Positions 29,184 to 35,964 of a DNA stretch of 64,000 nucleotides are shown here, piece by piece. The stretch's first letter is position 1; the number at the start of each line of letters is the position of its first letter. The notes under the pieces were generated by a model, which did not search any database, was not told where the DNA came from, and worked only from the letters and a program-made list of their open reading frames with translations. Location: the NCBI GenBank assembly GCA_001275005.1, contig JWZX01003409.1, forward strand, positions 57,429 to 121,428, in the 5' to 3' direction. The translations under genes were made by a program, and so were the position numbers. The DNA is from Chrysochromulina tobinii. Its lineage: Eukaryota > Haptophyta > Prymnesiales > Chrysochromulinaceae.

Positions 29184-29590
29184 GGTGAGGCGCGCCTCGA
29201 ACTCATGCTGCGGTACGTACTCCCCGTTAACATTATCCCCGACAGGACCAGGTTCTCCCCGACTGCCGTTAACCTTCTCCCCGACTCCCCGACTGCCATC
29301 GCCAGCTCCGAGCCCGCTTGCGTGTCGACTATGAATTCGTCCGTCATTTCCCAAGTCAAGAAGTCAAGACAAGTCAAGTCAAGTCAACCTAAGCCTTGAC
29401 TTGACTTTCACTTGAGCCCAGCAGATGTAACAGAAAACCCCTCATAACTTTCAAAGTGGTGTCGCCAATTGCCAAAATAGGCAGGCGATCACTCTGCCGT
29501 CCAGAGAACAAAATCGCGAGCACCCGACGGCCAAAATCCAGACCAACGCACTCCAATGGTGCGTCCTCCTCAGCGTATCGCCACCGCCAG
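29184..29590. other. Divergent spacer, CULT and PDZ genes
   Basis: 407 bp presumably holding both promoters. It contains repeats of ctccccgactgcc (29250-29300) and the inverted repeat listed at 29371-29407. Both flanking frames stay open into it but only from non-ATG starts. Confidence 0.4.
29371..29407 (+). repeat. 13-bp inverted repeat of AAGTC units
   Basis: aagtcaagtcaag (29371-29383) and cttgacttgactt (29395-29407) are perfect inverse copies around an 11-nt spacer. They are preceded by further aagtcaag units from 29353. The position between divergent genes would suit a regulatory palindrome, but this is unproven. Confidence 0.75.
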
Positions 29591-31240
29591 ATGCTCACGA
29601 TTCGTCTCCCGACCTCCACCCCCACCCCGACGCAGGCTCTCTCGTCGATCCTCAACTCTTTGTCAAGCACGCCGACCGGGCAGGAGCGAGACTTGTGCGC
29701 GTCCGCGACGCCGCGCGATGAGAATGCGGGGAAAAAGAGCGTGCGACGAAGCTTCAGCTGGGGCAAGAGCAAAAAGCGCGCGGAGAAGCGTGCGACCACT
29801 TCGCAGCCTGGGAAGACGGAGGTGATCTCGGTGGTGCTCTCTCGCGCACAGGCGACGAGCGAGCTCGGGCTTGAGCTGCACGAGGTGACCGGCGACGTGA
29901 TCGTGAGCTACGTTGGCTCCATCCCCGACATCTCAATTGGTGACTGCATCCTTGCGATCGAGGGCCTCGAGCTGCTCTACCCGGGCGGCCCGGAGAAGCT
30001 GGAGGCGGCGCGCCAGGTGCTGGCAGATCCGACCGAGGGGGAGGAGGACCCGCACGCGCCCCAGCAGACAGTGGAGCTGACGGTCGAGAAGAACAGCATT
30101 CGCACAGAAGTGCTCAAGCGGCATGCGGCGCTGCGCGGCACGTCGCTCGACAGACTCGGCCTCACGCTCTGCCTCGAGGACTCGCACATAGTTGTGTCCG
30201 AAATGGACCCCAAGGGACTTGCAAGCAAGCAAGGGCGGATTGCGACAGGTGACCGTCTGGTGGGGATCAACGGGCGGGCGGTCAAGGACCTGGAGCACGC
30301 GATCGAGCTGCTGCAGAGCGACGACGCGAGCGAGCTCGAGGTTGAGCTCGATCTCATGTACGGCTTCCTCGTCCCCGAGAACCACGAGTTCAGCACTGAG
30401 CTAGGCTGCTATGTGCCCGCGAAGAAACCGCTGTGCGGGCTAGCGCGCGTGAAGCGCAGCCTGAGCTTCGGCAAGAAGAAGAAGCCCCCTCCCGCGCCGG
30501 AGCCGACGCCGCGCACCGCCGAGTCCGCCTCCACCGCGCCCGAGCTCAGCAGCCCGGACCCCGACTTCATCCCCGAGCCGAATCTGGAGCCGCGGCTCCT
30601 CCTGATCCCCAAGAACGAGGAGGGGCGAATCTGCGTCACGTTCCGCGCGCACGAGGTGACGGGCGAGCTGATCATCTCGCAGATCGGCTCCAACTCGCCT
30701 GCGCAGATCGCGGGCGCCGAGGTGGGCGACCGCGTGCTCGCGCTCCAGGGCTCCATCTTCGAGCAGGGGGGCGAGGAGGACCTCGAGAACGCGCGCGTGG
30801 TCCTCGAGCAGTCCGCAAGCTCCCCGACCATTGAGATGATCGTCCAGACACGCGTGCGCACGGAGCGGCTCGAGTTTGGTCAGGAGTTTGTCGGCGGCCC
30901 CAAGAATAAGCTCGGCCTCACCTTCTACTCCTTCCCGAACGACGAGTTCGTGCGCATCACCAAGATGGTTGGAGCTGCGGCCAAGTCAGGCAAATTCGCC
31001 CTCGGTGATCGAATCGTTGCGGTGAACGGAATCCGCGTCAACCACGCGGAGACGCTCCAGGCCCACATCGCCGAGTTCTGCAAGCGCGACGAGTATGTCG
31101 ACTTCGAGGTCGCTCTCGGCTACCAGCCCGAGGAGGGCTTGTGGTATGGCAAGGATGTGTCCGTGGGCTCTGATGAGCAGCCGGAGGAAAAGAAGAAGCC
31201 CAAGCGCAGCTTCTCATTTGGCCGACGCACGGTGCACTGA
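29591..31240 (+). CDS. Four-PDZ-domain protein
   Basis: Single exon, 549 aa from ATG 29591. Four PDZ-like domains are arranged as two pairs: about residues 77-168 (LGLELHEVTGDVIVSYVGS, then GDCILAIEGLEL), 170-260 (LGLTLCLEDSHIVVSEMDPK, GDRLVGINGRAV), 332-420 (VTFRAHEVTGELIISQIGS, GDRVLALQG) and 420-515 (LGLTFYSFPNDEFVRITKM, GDRIVAVNGIRV). The second pair repeats the first, pointing to duplication of a two-domain unit. A basic motif recurs outside each pair: RRSFSWGKSKK, KRSLSFGKKKK and KRSFSFGRR. It looks like a phosphorylatable or membrane-binding tag. No catalytic domain. A scaffold binding C-terminal peptides at a membrane is the family-based inference. Confidence 0.75.
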   Translation: MLTIRLPTSTPTPTQALSSILNSLSSTPTGQERDLCASATPRDENAGKKSVRRSFSWGKSKKRAEKRATTSQPGKTEVISVVLSRAQATSELGLELHEVTGDVIVSYVGSIPDISIGDCILAIEGLELLYPGGPEKLEAARQVLADPTEGEEDPHAPQQTVELTVEKNSIRTEVLKRHAALRGTSLDRLGLTLCLEDSHIVVSEMDPKGLASKQGRIATGDRLVGINGRAVKDLEHAIELLQSDDASELEVELDLMYGFLVPENHEFSTELGCYVPAKKPLCGLARVKRSLSFGKKKKPPPAPEPTPRTAESASTAPELSSPDPDFIPEPNLEPRLLLIPKNEEGRICVTFRAHEVTGELIISQIGSNSPAQIAGAEVGDRVLALQGSIFEQGGEEDLENARVVLEQSASSPTIEMIVQTRVRTERLEFGQEFVGGPKNKLGLTFYSFPNDEFVRITKMVGAAAKSGKFALGDRIVAVNGIRVNHAETLQAHIAEFCKRDEYVDFEVALGYQPEEGLWYGKDVSVGSDEQPEEKKKPKRSFSFGRRTVH

Positions 31241-31503
31241 GGGCGTGAGGCCGACGGGAACCGACAGCTTGGCCGTTGTATGTAGTCGTTGGGTGCGTGT
31301 CGCAGTCCGGGGCGGTTGGGCCGTCTGCCCGTCTCCTTTATTCGCCCGTGGGGGCGTCGTCGTTCGTTATGTTCGTTTTGGCGAGAAGCAGAGCTTCCGG
31401 GGGCATGTAGAACGGTTAAAGTGATGAATGAGGTTTTTTGAGCCGACTCTTAACAGCCAGTTCACACTTCCACTTTCCCAGAACCTACCTGTCGACGGCG
31501 CCC

Positions 31504-33607
31504 ATGCCTGAGAAGCAACTCGAGAAGCCTCTTCCTGACAGCAGTATCAGCAGCGACGAAAGTGTCAACGCGGTTCGCTCGCCCCAAAGGCGAGCCGTGG
31601 GAGCCGAGACAGCCGGTGACACTGTGACCGGGCTCGAGGACCTGACGCCTGCTGAGCTGGAAAGTGTTTACGTCGTTCAGGCGGACGCCGAAAATGATGC
31701 GCACGTTACCGGCGCGATGGAGGAGCCGCCTCCGGGCATCGTTATCTCGTACATGCTGCAGGAGGAGATCCGTGAGTCGGAGCTGCTCGATGACAAAGAT
31801 CTCAACGAGGTGGACAGGCTCACCTCGTTGATTGATGAAGAGTTACACGATGAGCCCGTCGAAGCTATCACACTCGAGGAAGCTTCGCAGGTTGACAAGC
31901 AGATCATCGAGGAGAAGCTTGAGCAGATGATCGAGCTGTACGACAACAAGGAGCTCATGGGGTCCATGCTCGAGTCCACGCTGCAGCCTGAGGATGCTAT
32001 CCCGTACACGCTCGACGAGCTCACGGTGAAAGACCCTGCAGTTGCAGAAAGCCTGCCGCCCGCGGTTGCTGCGGCAGTCTACGAAAAGTACGGCTGCCTT
32101 CCGATCGCCGCCGGTGGACCCTTGGCGATCAGAGAGCTCGCTCAATCGTACATCGCATCGTCCGACATCGACGACTCGTTTTACATCATGGACCTCGGCA
32201 ACGTCCAGCGCTTGTACGACTCGTGGCACACGGCGATGCCACGCGTCACGCCATTCTACGCGATGAAGTGCTCGCCGATGCCCGCCCTGATCGACGTCCT
32301 TGCGGTGAACGGCTGCGGCTTTGATTGTGCCTCGGCGGCTGAGATCCAGCTCGCGCTCGACGCCGGCGTCTCGCCCGACCGCATCATCTTCGCGCACCCG
32401 GCCAAGCGGCCGTTTGACATCCGTTTCGCGGCGTCCAAGGGCGTGTGCATGACCACGTTCGACTCCATCGTTGAGCTCGACAAGATTGCCAAGTGGCACC
32501 CGAACGCGCAGTGCGTCCTCCGCATCCGTGCCGATGACCCGCTCCGCGCTGCATGCAAGTGCTCACCACGACGCCCCCTCCTCTCCCCACAGGTGCGTCC
32601 TGCGCATCCGCGCCGATGACCCCGAGGCTGGCATCTCGTTTGGCATCAAGTACGGTGCGAACCTCGACGAGTACGAGACGCTCATCTCCCACGCGAAAGA
32701 CATCGGCCTCGACATGATCGGAGTTTCGTTCCACGTCGGCTCGCTTGCCAAGTCTGGCAAGGCCTTCTACCGCGCCATCGAGTGCGCGCGCAAGGCCTTC
32801 GACGTTGGCACCGCCTGCGGTTTCCACTTTTCGCTCCTCGACATCGGCGGCGGCTTCACGGGGCGCTTCAACTCGTTTGGAATCGTCCAGTCGATGGTCG
32901 GCGAGATCCCGGCCTACATCAACGAGGCGCTCGAGAAATTCTTCGGCGCGGACACGCCCTTCGGCGACCTGAGGGTCATCGCTGAGCCCGGCCGCTTCTT
33001 CGCCGAAGCGTCGATGCATCTTGCCTGCCACGTGCACTCCGTGCGCAACCGCGTCGATCGAGCCTCGGCCGACGACCCCGAAACGCTCGTCCCGACGTGT
33101 GACTACCTCATCTCCGACGGCCTGTACGGCTCGTTCAACTGCGTCGTCTACGATGGGGCAAAGCCCCGAGCTTGGCTCCTCCCGGGGCCCAACCTGCCCC
33201 CGATGGACACCGAGCTCAAGCGCTCCACAGGTCAGTACCACTGATTATCACTGATCACCACATGCGACTCGATGGGCTGCGTCTTCACTCTGATTGCCAT
33301 TGATTGCCATTGATTTCCTCCCTCATCACTGATTGCCTCCCTCATCACAGTCTTCGGCCCCACATGCGACTCGATGGACTGCGTCTTCAAGGACGTCATG
33401 CTGCCCCAGCTGCGCGTGGGCGACTGGCTCCTCTTTCCGCACTTTGGAGCGTACACCCTCGCCGGTGCCACCAACTTCAACGGCATCCAAAATGCCAACC
33501 CGAGAATCTTTTACGTCTGCTCGCAGTCTTCGGTTGACCAGGAAAACGCGGTGGTCATGTGGGCGTGCGAGATGGAGAAGGCGCCCTCCTCGATCGTCGC
33601 CACGTAA
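31504..33607 (+). CDS. ODC1: Ornithine decarboxylase, with long acidic N-terminal extension
   Basis: PLP enzyme making putrescine from ornithine, the entry to polyamine synthesis. Three exons (31504-32510, 32593-33230, 33351-33607) give 633 aa. Hallmarks: FYAMKCSP (PLP lysine K255), GFDCASAAEIQLAL, VSFHVGS, LLDIGGGF, IAEPGRFFAEA, FGPTCDSMD (catalytic Cys 554) and FGAYT. The core aligns with animal/plant ODC of about 450 aa; about 220 extra residues precede it, acidic and helical (IREL, EEKLEQMIELYDNKELMG). This tail has no family I know and could regulate stability or assembly. ATG 31504 (MPEKQLEKPL) is the first in frame. Both introns are introner-like elements, in phases 2 and 1. It is followed on the same strand by ornithine aminotransferase. 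Confidence 0.93.
32511..32592 (+). mobile_element. Introner-like element (ODC intron 1)
   Basis: Phase-2 GT-AG intron, 82 bp. Its first 30 bases (starting gtgcgtcctccgcatcc) recur as the first 30 bases of exon 2 with 28 matches. The remaining 52 bases are an element block with TGCATGCAAGTGCTCACCAC ending CTCCCCACAG. The donor is exon-derived and the acceptor element-derived. Confidence 0.85.
33231..33350 (+). mobile_element. Introner-like element, compound (ODC intron 2)
   Basis: Phase-1 GT-AG intron, 120 bp. An internal 30-bp stretch (33258-33287, ccacatgcgactcgatggg...) matches exon 3 at 33360-33389 with one mismatch. Element blocks rich in CTGATTGCC and CTCCCTCATCAC lie on both sides, which suggests two insertion or rearrangement steps. 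Confidence 0.75.
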
Positions 33608-33952
33608 AAATTTTTCGCTCGCGTGCATTCAGGTGAACGCGCGGATCTCTAGCAACCGGGAAAAACTGGCCCATCCCTACTTTTTCCCGGTTGCTAAACA
33701 GATCCTAGATGCTAGATCTCGCGGTTGTTCATCGTTGGTCGTTGAGGAGCACAACCTCACGTCTGAGAAGAGAGAAGTACATTCAAGAAACTACAGTTTG
33801 GGCCTGACTCGACGTGTGTGCTTGTGTGTTAAGCGACCCGGATCCGTGAAACGGGAGCGCTTCACAGAAGGTCCAGAGCTGCAGTCCAGACGCTCAGTCC
33901 ATCGCGGCTGTCAGGAAGTGACGAAACTGACTGACTGACTGTCGAAGCATAA
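33608..33952. other. ODC-OAT intergenic spacer
   Basis: 345 bp. It contains the ODC 3' UTR hairpin listed at 33643-33705 and probably an unseen first exon or promoter of OAT. The string gacgaaactgactgactgac near 33920 reappears in variant form near 35637, upstream of the next gene. Confidence 0.4.
33643..33705 (+). repeat. Inverted repeat / hairpin in ODC 3' region
   Basis: agcaaccgggaaaaa (33651-33665) and tttttcccggttgct (33681-33695) are a perfect 15-bp inverted repeat around a 15-nt loop. It extends with a small bulge through ggatct / agatcc on the outside. It starts about 36 bp after the ODC stop and may be a 3' UTR structure or a relic of a small inverted-repeat element. Confidence 0.85.
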
Positions 33953-35353
33953 TTGGCGTCCGTCTGGCATCAAACGCGTCGGCTCGCTCGCCGCATTTCG
34001 CGCGTTCACACCGGCTCGCGTGCGAGCAGCACTGCCATCTCCGCCGATCTCGATGAGGCCGCGCGGCTGATATCGCTCGAGGAGGCGCACGGCGCGTTCA
34101 ACTACGCGCCGCTGCCAGTTGTGCTTGAGCGCGGCCTGGGCGTGCACGTCTGGGACATCTCCGGGCGCCGCTATCTCGACTTCCTCTCAGCATACTCGGC
34201 TGTCAACCAAGGCCATTCGCACCCCAAGATCCTTGACGCCTTGCAGCGGCAGGCGGCCAAGCTGACGCTCACATCGCGTGCCTTCCACAACAACGTGCTT
34301 GGCGAGTACGAGCGTTTCGTGACCGAGTATTTTGGCTACGACCGCGTGCTCCCGATGAATACCGGTGTCGAGGGCGGCGAGACCGCGCTCAAGCTCGCGC
34401 GCCGCTGGGGCTACGACGTCAAGGGCATCGCCAAGGACGAGGCTCTGGTACTCTTCTGCACCCACAACTTTTGGGGGCGCACGATCTCTGCGTGCTCGTC
34501 GTCGTCCGACCCGAGCTGCCGTGCCGGCTTCGGCCCCTACCTACCCGGCGTCCCCTTGGTGCCGTACAATGACCTTGCGGCGCTCGAGGCCGCCTTCGCC
34601 CAGGACGGGGCGCGCATCGCTGGCTTTATGCTCGAGCCGATCCAGGTGCGTTGATTGCCAATGATGACCTGCCTTGCATGCAAGTGCTCACCACAGCGCA
34701 TTGGACTCCCTCGAGCCATCCAGGGCGAGGCGGGCGTGGTGGTGCCTCACGAGGGCTACCTCCGAGGCGTGCGCGAGCTGTGCACGCGCTACAACGTGCT
34801 GATGATCGCCGACGAGGTGCAGACGGGGCTGTGCCGCACGGGCAAGATGCTCGCCTGTGACCACGAGCACGTGAAGCCGGACCTCCTCATCCTCGGCAAG
34901 GCGCTCTCGGGTGGCGTGTATCCAGTGAGCGCAGTGCTCTCGAGCGACGAGGTGATGCTCACGCTCCGCCCGGGTGAGCACGGTTCCACGTTTGGTGGCA
35001 ACCCTCTCGGGTGCGCCGTGGCCATGGCGGCGCTCGAGGTGCTACGCGAGGAGCGGCTCGCCGAGAACGCGGCCCTCATGGGGGAGAGGCTGCGCGCGGG
35101 GCTCGCGGCGATCGGGAGCGATGCGGTCACAACGGTGCGCGGCCGGGGGCTGCTCAACGCGATCGTGATTCGACCAGAGGGCGAGAAGCGGAATGCGGGC
35201 GCGCTCTGCTATGCGCTCAAGGACGTGGGGCTTCTTGCCAAGCCCACGCACGAGCACATCATCCGACTGGCGCCGCCGCTCATCATCACGGGCGCGCAGA
35301 TCGACGAGGCCGTCGAGATTATCGCCAAGGAGACGCGCCGCATGTTTGGATGA
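33953..35353 (+). CDS. OAT: Ornithine aminotransferase (probably mitochondrial), start unresolved
   Basis: PLP class-III transaminase converting ornithine plus 2-oxoglutarate to glutamate semialdehyde. Exons 33953-34645 and 34724-35353 give about 440 aa. Motifs: [69 protein letters not shown], and [16 protein letters not shown] with the PLP lysine at about 290. The Arg-rich, acid-free N-terminal stretch ([20 protein letters not shown]) looks like a mitochondrial presequence. The frame is closed by TAA at 33950-33952 with no ATG before MNTGVEGG, so the true start is in an unseen upstream exon or is non-AUG. An acceptor such as GCGAGCAG near 34028 would fit. The 78-bp intron is an introner-like element. 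Confidence 0.9.
34646..34723 (+). mobile_element. Introner-like element (OAT intron)
   Basis: Phase-0 GT-AG intron, 78 bp. Exon end ATCCAG is repeated at the intron end (CATCCAG), giving a 6-bp duplication that supplies the AG. The first 45 nt match the GT61 intron at 44 positions, and gactccctcgagcc is shared downstream. TGCATGCAAGTGCTCACCAC is identical to ODC intron 1. Confidence 0.88.
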
Positions 35354-35964
35354 ATCGGAAGCGTGGGAAGAGGAGTGGGAGAGTCTTGTTCGGTGGTCGA
35401 GAGAACCGCGGCGGAATTCAGACACGCAATCTGCTTCACGTTAAAAAAAACGCGGGGGGCGTCAGGTGGGCTTCAGACCTCAGCGTAGAGGCTGACTTTA
35501 AAGGCCGGACAGGTTAAACGAAGGTGTCTCACGACTCACCTGTGGCTGCGTGCTGCTGAGCGAGCGAGTACTCAGTACTTGTGTTGACCGAGGGGAGCGG
35601 AGCCGCCCTTGAAGAGCGCGGGGGGACCGACGACCGCGACGAAACTGACTGGCTGACTGACGTGTGGGAATTCGCAATTCGGTGATCGCATCTCAAAGTC
35701 CACGAATCGACGGAGCGCCGGCCGCGCCCCACTCCTTGAGGGTGGGCTCGCGGAGCACCGGTTGCTCTAACTCTCACCGCTTAAGCTCCTGAGTTTCCAA
35801 GAGATTTGGTTGCAGTTCTTCTCTGTGTCTCGTTTCACTGTTAACAAGTAAGCCCAAAGTCCACATCGCTCTCCCGCGTCAACACACCACGCCCATTGCC
35901 GGGCGGTCTATAGTGGTAGGTGGGTACTGGAGAGGAGCGGCGGCGCGTCGCCCAGCACGTCCCC
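35354..35964. other. Intergenic spacer, OAT to carboxypeptidase gene
   Basis: 611 bp with the OAT 3' UTR and the next promoter. It includes a short A-run near 35443 and a gacgaaactgactggctgac string near 35637 like that upstream of OAT. No gene or RNA recognised. Confidence 0.4.
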
